A stretch of DNA of 64,000 nucleotides, taken from Octadecabacter temperatus (GTDB lineage Bacteria; Pseudomonadota; Alphaproteobacteria; Rhodobacterales; Rhodobacteraceae). The DNA is taken from positions 2,666,001 to 2,730,000 of the forward strand of contig NZ_CP012160.1 in assembly GCF_001187845.1 (NCBI RefSeq), read 5' to 3'. Of the stretch, positions 1 to 7,948 are shown piece after piece. Both the position numbers and the translations under genes were made by a program. Position 1 is the first letter of the stretch. Every line of letters starts with the position of its first letter. The notes beneath the pieces are model-generated. The model did no database searches and had not been told where the DNA came from. It saw only the letters and a list, made by a program, of their open reading frames with translations.

Positions 1-37
1 ACAACAACAAAAATACCTGCCCCAGCAGCGTGTCCCA

Positions 38-1972
38 TTACCCCTTACTCTCCAAATACCGCCGCTTGGCTTCCTCGGAACGCTCAAAGTCGCGCATCAT
101 GTTTTCGATCGCCACCTCGTCGGATTTATCCGCATAGCGGAACTCTGAATCCGCGTAGCGGTTGATTTCCTGAATGACCATTTCAACGGTGATTGGCTTG
201 CGCATATCGTTGATCATCGCCAGCTTGGTGTCGTAGTCCTTCGCCATGAACAGGTCAGGCGTTTCCATCCATTTGTCCGGTAATTCAAAGTCCATCGCGC
301 GCACCTTAACGGCGTCCGTGATGTTCTTGATCGCACGCCCCGTAAAGCGTGGGTCAGCCTCTTGGATGCCTTTCAGATAGGTCCCGAGCTTGGCAATCGT
401 GTCCAGTTCACCAATGTCGCTCGACACGCGATCAAACACGTTCATCAACCCAGGCTCATGCGGTTTGGAATGCCCTTCAAAGCTGGCAGCGACGGCCTTC
501 TTGATTTCCTGCGCGCTGAACACTTCATGTTCGCCGACCGGAATATCGTGGTTCTTGCCCATCAACAGATACAGGATGTCGATGTAGTCATCCCGCGTCT
601 GCGGGCCGTCGACAAGGAACCGCGCCCCTGCCCGCTGGCGCAGCGCATCGTCGACGTTTTCAGGATAGTTCGAAAACATCCCGAACGTGCAGTTGCCGCG
701 CACGACCGTGTTGGCACCCGCAAAGCTTTCCATGAGCACGGCTGTAATCTCAAGCTGGCCCGCCGAAGATTGGCGATCGCCACGCTTCCCCGCTAGTTGG
801 TCAATATCGTCAATCGTGCCAAAGCCGATAACGTTCGGATCAATCACGTTGTTGATAAACGCCTTGGCGTTCTGGCCTGATTTACCCTGATAACTGTCGA
901 TATTGTCCGTCGAAAGATTCTGATACCGGAAAGGATAATCCGCGACCTTGCAGTACTCGGAGATCAGCCCTGCCATCATCTGGATCAGCGTAGTTTTACC
1001 CGTGCCAGGCGCACCATCCCCCATGAAGGTAAAGATAAAGCCGCCGAGTTCAGCAAACGGGTTCAGTTTGCGTTCAAAATCATAGGCCATGACCATCTTA
1101 GCCAGCTTCATCGCTTGATATTTGGCGATGTGGTTGCCGACGACCTCATTGGGTTTCTTGAACGTCATTGTAAGGGTCGACGACTTCGCCGCACTCGCAG
1201 GGCTGAACCCGCGAATGGTCAGATCATCGGATTCAACCTTCCAAGACGCATCAGAAAACGCAGCCAGCCGTCCAGCGGTGCTCGCGCGCGCCGCGACTTT
1301 CGCCATCAGCTGTTCGGCGTAAGCAAGTACCGTAGGTACAAGCCGCTCGTCACTATCAGAAAACAGCCCGATGTCTTGGTCCAGCTCCCACAACGCGCCG
1401 TGCAGGGCGAGCGTTGAATTGTCGCTCAGCACCTCTTCGACTTCACCAACTTCAACCGTTTCCTCGCCTGCATGGGACGCCAATAGGAAGGACGTGGCAT
1501 TGCCAAAGACATACAGCACCGCGAGGGCCTCTGCCGCGAGCAGTTCGGAAAACTCAGTTTTCTTTCCCGCTGCCAAAGACCCTTCAAGGTTAGCGCGTTT
1601 CAGATCCGCCAACCCTGTGCGGTCGCTAAATTGCTCACCCACGGCCAGTGCAATCGCCAAGGCGCGGCGCAGCCCATGCTGTACGCTGGCCTGCGTAGGC
1701 GACGTCAGTCCATCGCCATCATCAGCCGCCTCAATACGCGCCGCCAGTTGCACCCCTTCAGTGCGCGCCGTAGACCGTGTTACCAGACCGAGCGTCGTCG
1801 TGCGAAACCGTCGCCGCGTGCCGATCCCGCTGGATTTCTCAGGCGCAGCGACCTCTTTGGTTTCCGCAATACGGGGCGTGTGATCAAAGCCCATGACCAT
1901 CGCAGTCGCAGCTTCGTAATGCTTTGCGATATCTTCCTCGCGCAGCTCCATCGTGTCACTAGTTTGGCTCAT
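38..1972 (-). CDS. AAA+ ATPase of an uncharacterised four-gene operon
   Basis: A 644-residue protein with a roughly 300-residue N-terminal region that I do not recognise, followed by one AAA+ module. Walker A is GDGAPGTGKTT at about residues 318-328. Walker B is VIGFGTIDDID at about 381-391. A sensor-1-like asparagine lies in GMFSNYPEN (about 430-438) and an arginine-finger-like RQRAGAR lies at about 445-451. A lid-like helical tail follows. The ATG has GAGGA eight bases upstream. It is the last gene of the operon that lies wholly in the window, 16 bases after its upstream neighbour, and the operon may continue past the left edge. Its single AAA+ module suggests it remodels or unfolds a partner, possibly the coiled-coil protein encoded upstream. 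The biochemical role is unknown. Confidence 0.85.
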   Translation of the reverse strand: MSQTSDTMELREEDIAKHYEAATAMVMGFDHTPRIAETKEVAAPEKSSGIGTRRRFRTTTLGLVTRSTARTEGVQLAARIEAADDGDGLTSPTQASVQHGLRRALAIALAVGEQFSDRTGLADLKRANLEGSLAAGKKTEFSELLAAEALAVLYVFGNATSFLLASHAGEETVEVGEVEEVLSDNSTLALHGALWELDQDIGLFSDSDERLVPTVLAYAEQLMAKVAARASTAGRLAAFSDASWKVESDDLTIRGFSPASAAKSSTLTMTFKKPNEVVGNHIAKYQAMKLAKMVMAYDFERKLNPFAELGGFIFTFMGDGAPGTGKTTLIQMMAGLISEYCKVADYPFRYQNLSTDNIDSYQGKSGQNAKAFINNVIDPNVIGFGTIDDIDQLAGKRGDRQSSAGQLEITAVLMESFAGANTVVRGNCTFGMFSNYPENVDDALRQRAGARFLVDGPQTRDDYIDILYLLMGKNHDIPVGEHEVFSAQEIKKAVAASFEGHSKPHEPGLMNVFDRVSSDIGELDTIAKLGTYLKGIQEADPRFTGRAIKNITDAVKVRAMDFELPDKWMETPDLFMAKDYDTKLAMINDMRKPITVEMVIQEINRYADSEFRYADKSDEVAIENMMRDFERSEEAKRRYLESKG

Positions 1973-1988
1973 AAATACGTCCTCAAAT

Positions 1989-3107
1989 CTATTTGTAACT
2001 CAACACGCTGCCGTTCGGCGAAACCACGAATTTGCGCACGTCGTTGAACCCCGCAGGCTTGCGCTCCTCGAGGGCCTGATACGGGCGTTGTGGCAAGATG
2101 ATGCTGCGTTCTACTTTCGTTGCACCGGACTCGGCGCCATGTCCCGCGAAGGGGTCCAACGCAAAGGTTTCGCGTTCTACCGTGCCAAACCAGCCGGACT
2201 TTTCGCGGCGCGTTTCCGAACTTACCAGTTCTTCTTCCGTCCAAACCAACGCCCAATCTTCGCCGACGGGTGCGCGTGCCAATTCCAGCACTTCCCGCAG
2301 CGGTCCAGCCTGCCGCGTGAACGCGTTGGAGTACATTGGCCCCACGTGGAAGCGGCGTAGGCGTTTGGGGTGCAGGTCGTCAAAATCTTCATCGAACCCT
2401 TTGGCGATGGTCAACAGCTTGAGGCCGCCCAGTGATTGCGCCATCAGGTGCGCCTGCACTTCAGGCCAACGGCGATCATCCTTAGGCAGGCCAATACGCC
2501 CTGTATCCTCGACCTCCATCATGTAGATCGTCGGCAGATTGATCATGCTGTCATAAACGGCCCAATGGACCATGAATTCACGGCGCATTTTCTGCTTGTT
2601 GCCAAGCCAAACAGCCGTCGGATCATTTCGCGCCCAGAATAGCTCACCCTTTTGCAGCTCTTCGTAATACAACCGCTGGCTCAGCGCGTATTGCAGCTTC
2701 GTGGGGATTTCCTGTTCGTTCAGGATTACCCGCACCATGTCCTGCTTAAGCTGCTCAACCGAGCGCATGCCCGCGAGATGCTTGTCCGCCTGCGCTGCAT
2801 CATTCGCCATGCTCAGAAGTTCGTTGTGAACGGGAAAACCGCTCTCCACCCGATCAAACGTCAGCTTACCCGCATGGGCGAACCGCCCGCTGAAATGGTA
2901 CTTATGCGCCAGTGCTTGAAACGTGTAGTTCAGCCCAACAATATAGCGCGTCATCACCTCAACATCGCGCTTGGACAAACGGTTCTCCGCCTCAAGCGTC
3001 GCCGCAACACGGCCAAGATGGCCGATTATCTTCTCAAACTTGCCAAAATACCGCCGCGTGACGCGGGTGTCTTCAAGCTGGAAATGATCGTAGGCGGCGT
3101 CAGTCAT
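1989..3107 (-). CDS. Conserved protein of unknown function, AAA+ operon
   Basis: About 372 residues, soluble, with no signal peptide or membrane segment and no domain I can name. The N-terminal half is mostly helical in character and the C-terminal half has more mixed, strand-like sequence. I chose the ATG at 3107 rather than the in-frame ATG at 3122. It has GAAGG at a good distance and overlaps the upstream stop by only eight bases (ATGACTGA), which fits translational coupling. It lies between the two-TM protein and the AAA+ ATPase, so an adaptor or substrate role is possible but unproven. Confidence 0.75.
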   Translation of the reverse strand: MTDAAYDHFQLEDTRVTRRYFGKFEKIIGHLGRVAATLEAENRLSKRDVEVMTRYIVGLNYTFQALAHKYHFSGRFAHAGKLTFDRVESGFPVHNELLSMANDAAQADKHLAGMRSVEQLKQDMVRVILNEQEIPTKLQYALSQRLYYEELQKGELFWARNDPTAVWLGNKQKMRREFMVHWAVYDSMINLPTIYMMEVEDTGRIGLPKDDRRWPEVQAHLMAQSLGGLKLLTIAKGFDEDFDDLHPKRLRRFHVGPMYSNAFTRQAGPLREVLELARAPVGEDWALVWTEEELVSSETRREKSGWFGTVERETFALDPFAGHGAESGATKVERSIILPQRPYQALEERKPAGFNDVRKFVVSPNGSVLSYK

Positions 3108-3417
3108 ATCGTTGACCTTCATGTGGACATTGCAACCACCATTTTACTGGAACGTAGAACAGAGCCAATGCGCCTAAGACATCAATTGTTTCAGAGCCAA
3201 AAGCGAGGCCGAATTTATCAGCGATTGCGGTAATAGACGAAGCAACAACAATAAAACCACAAAGCAACACAAAGACAACGAAGGTCCCGAGCAGCTCGGA
3301 AAATGGCTGTCGAGCCCGTGACGCTTGCGTCGCGGGCAGCCCCCGACCGCCCCCCTGGGCGGGGGCTTCACCCCCACCCGCGGACGGGGGCTGCCCTATA
3401 TTGCTTTCAGACTCCAT
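3100..3417 (-). CDS. Small two-TM membrane protein, AAA+ operon
   Basis: A 105-residue protein. Residues about 8-30 are Gly/Pro/Ala-rich and are encoded by a GC-rich inverted repeat (see the repeat at 3334-3396). Two hydrophobic segments follow, around residues 43-65 (GTFVVFVLLCGFIVVASS) and 80-95 (VLGALALFYVPVKWW). It probably anchors the complex to the inner membrane, which is an inference from the operon. No other ATG lies in the frame, so the repeat-derived N-terminus is either really translated or the true start is a downstream non-ATG codon. Its stop overlaps the next gene by eight bases. Confidence 0.65.
   Translation of the reverse strand: MESESNIGQPPSAGGGEAPAQGGGRGLPATQASRARQPFSELLGTFVVFVLLCGFIVVASSITAIADKFGLAFGSETIDVLGALALFYVPVKWWLQCPHEGQRYD
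3334..3396. repeat. REP-like GC-rich inverted repeat inside a coding start
   Basis: GGGCAGCCCCCG (3334-3345) and CGGGGGCTGCCC (3385-3396) are exact complements, with a further GGGGG/CCCCC pairing between them. The sequence encodes the Gly/Pro-rich N-terminus of the two-TM protein. The GGGGGCTGCCC core also occurs in the intergenic repeat at 35646. Confidence 0.7.
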
Positions 3418-3426
3418 CCCTTCGGA

Positions 3427-4503
3427 TCAAGCCCCATATTCATTGCTGTCGTGCTTCTCAACGATCTTCGCGAACCGCCGCATGAAACGCTCATCGGCCT
3501 TGGCCTTTTGCTCCAGCACTTCGCGGGCGAACACCATGTGGTCTTCGTGGGCTTCCATCATTTCGGCCATACGTGCGTTCGTCGCGGAGCCAATCGCCGC
3601 CATCGCGGTTTGTGCTTCTTGGTCCGTCTTCACGCCGATCTCGTTGATGCGATGGGCAACGTCTTGCTGCTGCGCCGTCTTCAAGGATTTCGTCAGGGCG
3701 TCATACAGAACGACCCGCTGCTTGGTGTCTGTTTGCAGCTTGTTGATCAGCACCATCTGCGTCGCCGCTTGGTTCTGCAGACTGTCGATCCAGGTCTTCC
3801 CCTTCTCGATGTAGCGTTCCAACGTTTGGGATTTCGCAAGCTTCACCTGCTCCTGCTGAACCGCCTCGTTATAAGCGCCGTTCATCTTCGCCAGTTCAGT
3901 CTCAAGCTTGGTGCGCGCAGCCGCGTCCTGTTCAACGGAAATCTTGTTCTCAAGCGTGATGATCGCAGGGTCCATGCCGAGGATCTCAGCGCGGATTGCC
4001 TCAAGTTCACCGACAACCGTTTCACGTTCCGTCAGGGTTCCGCCAAGATTGCCTTCAACCTTCGTCTTTTGCTCCTCCAAAATCACCAATTGGTTTTCCA
4101 GCAGCTTGGTAATCACGTCGGACTTTGAAATCAGGTCCTGCAGTTTGTCGTCCACAGACGCACTACGCATCCGCTCTTCGCGCATGGAATCCGACTTGGC
4201 GCCGCTAAAGAAGCCAACAAAGCTTTCCCAACCGGTCTTGGAGCGCATCTCGTCGAAGTCTTGTTGGAAGCCGGACGTCACATCGTCCAAGCCCATGATC
4301 AGTTCCGCGATGTTCGCGTTCATCAATTCGGTATGAGCATGTACGTCCTCAAGCGAGGCATTCTCGATATCGACGGCAATGTCGGCACCTTCGGCCATCT
4401 TCTGGCGCGCGGTCTCAATCCGGCTGGTAAGTTCTGAAATCTTGGATTGAGCTTCCGCAACCTCTGTCTGGGATTTACGGATCTGAGCGTCAAAATCGGC
4501 CAT
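3427..4503 (-). CDS. Long coiled-coil protein, first gene of the AAA+ operon
   Basis: A 358-residue, highly charged, almost entirely helical protein without a signal peptide or membrane segment. Heptad-like runs cover most of the length, broken by a short aromatic stretch near residues 95-105 (GWESFVGFFSG). The general look recalls PspA/IM30 or TelA-type membrane-stress proteins, but I see no diagnostic motif of either family. The ATG at 4503 has GAGGA six bases upstream and is preferred over an in-frame GTG at 4515. It leads the operon and would be the obvious oligomeric partner or substrate of the AAA+ ATPase. Confidence 0.75.
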   Translation of the reverse strand: MADFDAQIRKSQTEVAEAQSKISELTSRIETARQKMAEGADIAVDIENASLEDVHAHTELMNANIAELIMGLDDVTSGFQQDFDEMRSKTGWESFVGFFSGAKSDSMREERMRSASVDDKLQDLISKSDVITKLLENQLVILEEQKTKVEGNLGGTLTERETVVGELEAIRAEILGMDPAIITLENKISVEQDAAARTKLETELAKMNGAYNEAVQQEQVKLAKSQTLERYIEKGKTWIDSLQNQAATQMVLINKLQTDTKQRVVLYDALTKSLKTAQQQDVAHRINEIGVKTDQEAQTAMAAIGSATNARMAEMMEAHEDHMVFAREVLEQKAKADERFMRRFAKIVEKHDSNEYGA

Positions 4504-4544
4504 CGTGTTCCTCACTGCAATTATTAGTTGTGGGTTATATAGGT

Positions 4545-4559
4545 ATTGTTAACGACAAT
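4545..4559. promoter_or_regulatory. Short inverted repeat upstream of the AAA+ operon
   Basis: ATTGT-N5-ACAAT lies 42 bases upstream of the first gene of the minus-strand operon, in the 154-base divergent spacer. It is AT-rich and could be an operator or part of the promoter. No regulator can be named. Confidence 0.25.
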
Positions 4560-4657
4560 TTCATGGCGCGAGTAGCGAAATATCGTTGTTTTTTGTAGCA
4601 ACAGGTCGGGTTTTCCGGACCTTTGCTATTTTCGTCACTAGCCGTTATACATCACAT

Positions 4658-5203
4658 ATGAACATCGTTCAAACAATCACTCCACCTCGTTTCCTCGCCC
4701 TCTGCCTGGGTACGTTGATCTTGGTGTTTTACCATTTAGGGCGACGCCCAGCGCTTTTGGAATACGCGACCAGCGGCAAAGCATTACCGATTTTTGTTGC
4801 CATCTCTTGTTTGCTGGTCTTGGGTTATGGACTGGCGATGCTGTGGTGGCTGATCCGCCAAACCAAAGGTCAATTCAAAGAGACTTTTCGCCCGACCCGT
4901 GGGCGGATAATTGGGGCGTTCAGCTTAATGTTTGTCACGCCGGTTGTCGTTTTTTCAGAGGTTCCTTGGATCCTCGGCGTGCTGACTTTCATGGTTGTTG
5001 TGAATGGCAACGCAGATTCCCTATGGGGCATCGGCTTGATTTTGGGTAGCACTTTGGTTCTCTACCCTTTGTCCGCGATGATCTTGCGCCACACGTATCA
5101 CCGCCGCTGGATGCGTTTTGGACTTTTTTGCCTTAGCTTCTGGTCTGCTTACGCCGCCCACCTGCTGGTGAACGGAGTAATGAAGTTCACACTAGTCCTT
5201 TAG
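4658..5203 (+). CDS. Hypothetical integral membrane protein
   Basis: A 181-residue protein with about five hydrophobic segments, for example LALCLGTLILVFY near the start, a 20-residue segment around 45-65, and others to the C-terminus. I cannot assign a family. The reading frame opens earlier, but the ATG at 4658 gives a natural MNIVQTITPPRF start. It is divergent from the AAA+ operon and overlaps the stop of the L,D-transpeptidase gene tail-to-tail by four bases. Confidence 0.6.
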   Translation: MNIVQTITPPRFLALCLGTLILVFYHLGRRPALLEYATSGKALPIFVAISCLLVLGYGLAMLWWLIRQTKGQFKETFRPTRGRIIGAFSLMFVTPVVVFSEVPWILGVLTFMVVVNGNADSLWGIGLILGSTLVLYPLSAMILRHTYHRRWMRFGLFCLSFWSAYAAHLLVNGVMKFTLVL

Positions 5204-6033
5204 CCGCCCGAAATAGTACTCGCGCTCAGCGGATCAACGGCGACGTCTTCCGCGATCTCATCCAACTCAACTACTGCATCATTTTCGCCAGTGCCGTAAA
5301 TCAAATCCGGATCAACGATATTCGGCGCAAGAATTACACCACGATTGGCAAGCTCCTCGCCCTCCAACTCAACCGACTGCGTCTTTGAGCGAACGACAAC
5401 GCGGGTGCCGTTCGGCACGCGGGGGTACAGGTCGATGATGTCGTGGTTGAACATACGGATACAGCCCGCGGAACCAGAGTTACCGATAGATGGCAAATCG
5501 TTGGTGCCATGAATACGGAAGTGGGTGTCACGCCCGTTCTGGAATAAATACAGCGCCCGCGCACCCAGTGGGCTGGCCAAACCACCCTCAACGCCTTGGG
5601 CGAAGGGGCCATAAACTTCTGGCTGACTGCGCAACATATTTGCTGTCGGCGTCCAACCCGGCCATTCGCGCTTAAGCTGAATAGTAGACGGGCGGCTCAT
5701 ACGGGCACCTTGGCGGCCAACCGCAATCGGGTAACGCCGTGCCATGCCGTCGTCTTCAACGAAATACAAAAGCTTCGCATGCGGATCGATAACGATCGTG
5801 CCTGCTCGCTCTGGTCCGTTATACTCAACGATTGCGCGTTGATTTACACTTTGCAAATACTCAGGTGGGATCGGCGGCAGCGTGTATTCACCGTCCTCAA
5901 GAAGCCCATAGCCTTCAACGATCTCCGTTACCGGCACATCGCCAATCATTTCAACTTCAGTGGAGCAAGCGGCGAGAAGCGATAGCCCCAATACACCTAG
6001 CGTTTCGCGAAAATAACGTTTGGCAATCTGCAT
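5200..6033 (-). CDS. L,D-transpeptidase (YkuD domain) lipoprotein
   Basis: A 277-residue periplasmic enzyme that would make or edit 3-3 peptidoglycan crosslinks or attach proteins to peptidoglycan. The start at 6033 (MQIAKRYF) has CGAGGA upstream and gives a lipoprotein signal with lipobox LLAAC (Cys 23). The YkuD domain carries the HGTND histidine motif and the catalytic GSAGCIRM cysteine motif, both intact. The C-terminal 50 residues are acidic. It has no close functional neighbour. The family assignment is strong, but the physiological acceptor is unknown. Confidence 0.9.
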   Translation of the reverse strand: MQIAKRYFRETLGVLGLSLLAACSTEVEMIGDVPVTEIVEGYGLLEDGEYTLPPIPPEYLQSVNQRAIVEYNGPERAGTIVIDPHAKLLYFVEDDGMARRYPIAVGRQGARMSRPSTIQLKREWPGWTPTANMLRSQPEVYGPFAQGVEGGLASPLGARALYLFQNGRDTHFRIHGTNDLPSIGNSGSAGCIRMFNHDIIDLYPRVPNGTRVVVRSKTQSVELEGEELANRGVILAPNIVDPDLIYGTGENDAVVELDEIAEDVAVDPLSASTISGG

Positions 6034-6258
6034 TTCAGTCCTCGGTTGAAAATTCTTTCGCAAACACTAGCAGTCACATCAGGCCCAAAACCACCCCTAT
6101 TAGCCCCTTCAACGTCAGTTTTTGCTCCGGCGCACAAATTTCTAGAACTTTGCAGCAACTCCGAGCATGTTGGCCACGCGAATTGCATCAAAAAATGCCA
6201 AATCTGTCATTGGATGCGCGGCTAGACGAAAAGCGTAGTGGTAACGAAGGACCGGCAA

Positions 6259-6621
6259 ATGCCCCTCAAGAAGATCAATCTCGCGGAAAAGCTGGCAATG
6301 TTCAGCACCCATTGGGACCCGCACGTCGTCGCAACCTATAACGGCAATGACGTTATGGTCGTAAAGTTCACGGGTGAATTTTCGTTCCACAAACACGAAA
6401 GTACGGATGATTTCTTTTTGATCCTTGAAGGCGAAGTTACGTTGGACGGCGAAGATGGTGATGCGGTGACCCTCGGCCCCGGAGATCTTTGCGTGGTCCC
6501 GCAAGGCATGGTCCACCGCCCCCGTGCGACGGGCGAGGCCAAAGTGCTCCTTATCGAACCGGCCGGAGAGCCGAACTCAGGCGACAGTGATCGCCCACCA
6601 GCAGCAAAGCCGTCCATATGA
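6259..6621 (+). CDS. Cupin-domain protein
   Basis: A 120-residue single cupin. The metal-site pattern is visible as FHKHESTDDFFLILEGE and later GDLCVVPQGMVHRP, giving the usual two histidines, one glutamate and a third histidine. The ATG at 6259 has AAGGA seven bases upstream and is preferred to a GTG at 6238. Its stop overlaps the next gene (ATGA), so the two are probably co-translated. Substrate unknown. Confidence 0.8.
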   Translation: MPLKKINLAEKLAMFSTHWDPHVVATYNGNDVMVVKFTGEFSFHKHESTDDFFLILEGEVTLDGEDGDAVTLGPGDLCVVPQGMVHRPRATGEAKVLLIEPAGEPNSGDSDRPPAAKPSI

Positions 6622-7112
6622 AAAAAGTACTCAGCTCCATTCTATATCCGATCAAACTGATGTATTTCCCGATCCTTAGCCTAATACCGTGGGGCAAAAT
6701 CCTGCCCTACCTCACTGTGGTAAATCCCCGCCGCGACACTCGCGCAATGGAACAAACCCAGCATGCAAGCAGCGCCAACGCCAACCGCCTTCATGTCTTT
6801 CACGGCAATTTCGCGAGTGAACTGGAAGCCGTCGACTATTGCATCACCCCAATGGGGCGCAACAAACCCGAACCCCTGACCCGAGATCTGCCAGACGCAA
6901 CGATTGACACAAACGAAGTCGAAATCGTTTTCGGGGTCGAACTGGTCGGTGCCGCGATTCCGATGCTCACGCAGCACCCCTACGGGTTGTTTCGCCAAAT
7001 TGGGACCAGCAATACGCTCATCCTGATTGCCGAAGCCGCGTTTCACGGGCTACCCTATACCCTGAACGATACACCAAAATTGCGCTACGCAGGGGCGTTC
7101 GAAGCTACTTAA
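6618..7112 (+). CDS. Conserved hypothetical protein coupled to a cupin gene
   Basis: A 164-residue protein of unknown family. The first 30 residues are hydrophobic (ILYPIKLMYFPILSLIPWG) and could be a membrane anchor. The rest looks like a small mixed alpha/beta domain. It starts within the stop of the cupin gene (ATGA) and its 3' end overlaps the convergent hydrolase gene by eight bases. Confidence 0.6.
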   Translation: MKKVLSSILYPIKLMYFPILSLIPWGKILPYLTVVNPRRDTRAMEQTQHASSANANRLHVFHGNFASELEAVDYCITPMGRNKPEPLTRDLPDATIDTNEVEIVFGVELVGAAIPMLTQHPYGLFRQIGTSNTLILIAEAAFHGLPYTLNDTPKLRYAGAFEAT

Positions 7113-7881
7113 AAAGCGCGCGCATCATTGCGCTTGTTGGGTCTTCTAGCCCTTCGATCACATCAAAATGGTGCTTATCACTATCAACAGTCAGATCGCA
7201 GTCCCATACGTCACGCAACCACTTGGCTTGATCCAAAAACGCGGGCCGCTCTCCTCCACCTACCCAGACTGTGACGGGAATACCTTGGGGTCTGTGCTGG
7301 ATCGGGCTTTCGCGTTTTGCTTCATCCGCATCAATTCGCAACGTCTTATTCATTGAGGTTTCCATCAAAGGAGCCAGATCGCTGAGGGGCGAGATCGCCA
7401 TCACCCGCCGCACACGAGGCGACCAATCAGCCGCCATGTCTGCGCACGCCATCCGCGCCACCAAATGCCCACCCGCCGAATGTCCAACCAAATATAACCG
7501 CCCGCTCGTCTGCGCAGCGATTGCAGCAATCGCCATGGCAACTTCATTCACGATCTCAGAAAGCCGCGCATTCGGCGCAAGCGTGTGAGACGGCATCGCG
7601 CAGGAAAACCCTTGCGCCACCGCACCAGCCGCTAGATGCGAAAACATCGTCGGCGAACCGGCCATCCAGTAGCCACCATGTACCACAATGACCGTTCCAC
7701 GCGGCTCAAATACGGGGTGGAACATATCAAACGTGTTTCGTGCCCCCGCACCATAAGACACGCCCAAAACTTTCGCCTCATGCCCTGCACGAAACGCCGC
7801 CGCCTTAGCTTCCCACATGCCATAATAGTTCTCACCATCTGGAATGAAGGTCGAGTTTGCATAGGCTTGGTCAGGTATCAT
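7105..7881 (-). CDS. Alpha/beta hydrolase, arylformamidase-like
   Basis: A 258-residue alpha/beta hydrolase. The oxyanion-hole motif HGGYW and the nucleophile elbow GHSAGGH are both visible, a combination typical of the kynurenine formamidase/arylformamidase-like and carboxylesterase groups. An Asp and a His that could complete the triad lie near the C-terminus (around DKHHFD). No kynurenine-pathway gene is adjacent, so the substrate is open. It is divergent from the semialdehyde dehydrogenase gene, with 67 bases between start codons. Confidence 0.8.
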   Translation of the reverse strand: MIPDQAYANSTFIPDGENYYGMWEAKAAAFRAGHEAKVLGVSYGAGARNTFDMFHPVFEPRGTVIVVHGGYWMAGSPTMFSHLAAGAVAQGFSCAMPSHTLAPNARLSEIVNEVAMAIAAIAAQTSGRLYLVGHSAGGHLVARMACADMAADWSPRVRRVMAISPLSDLAPLMETSMNKTLRIDADEAKRESPIQHRPQGIPVTVWVGGGERPAFLDQAKWLRDVWDCDLTVDSDKHHFDVIEGLEDPTSAMMRALFK

Positions 7882-7948
7882 GGAACCTCATCATGGACAA
7901 AGTATCAGTCTGGCGTAAATGTACGCCGAACCCATGCCGGAGAAAACC

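Noticed and set aside
3427..4503. TelA (toxic anion resistance) or PspA identity for the coiled-coil protein
   Set aside because: Only general coiled-coil similarity is seen; no family-specific motif could be pointed to.
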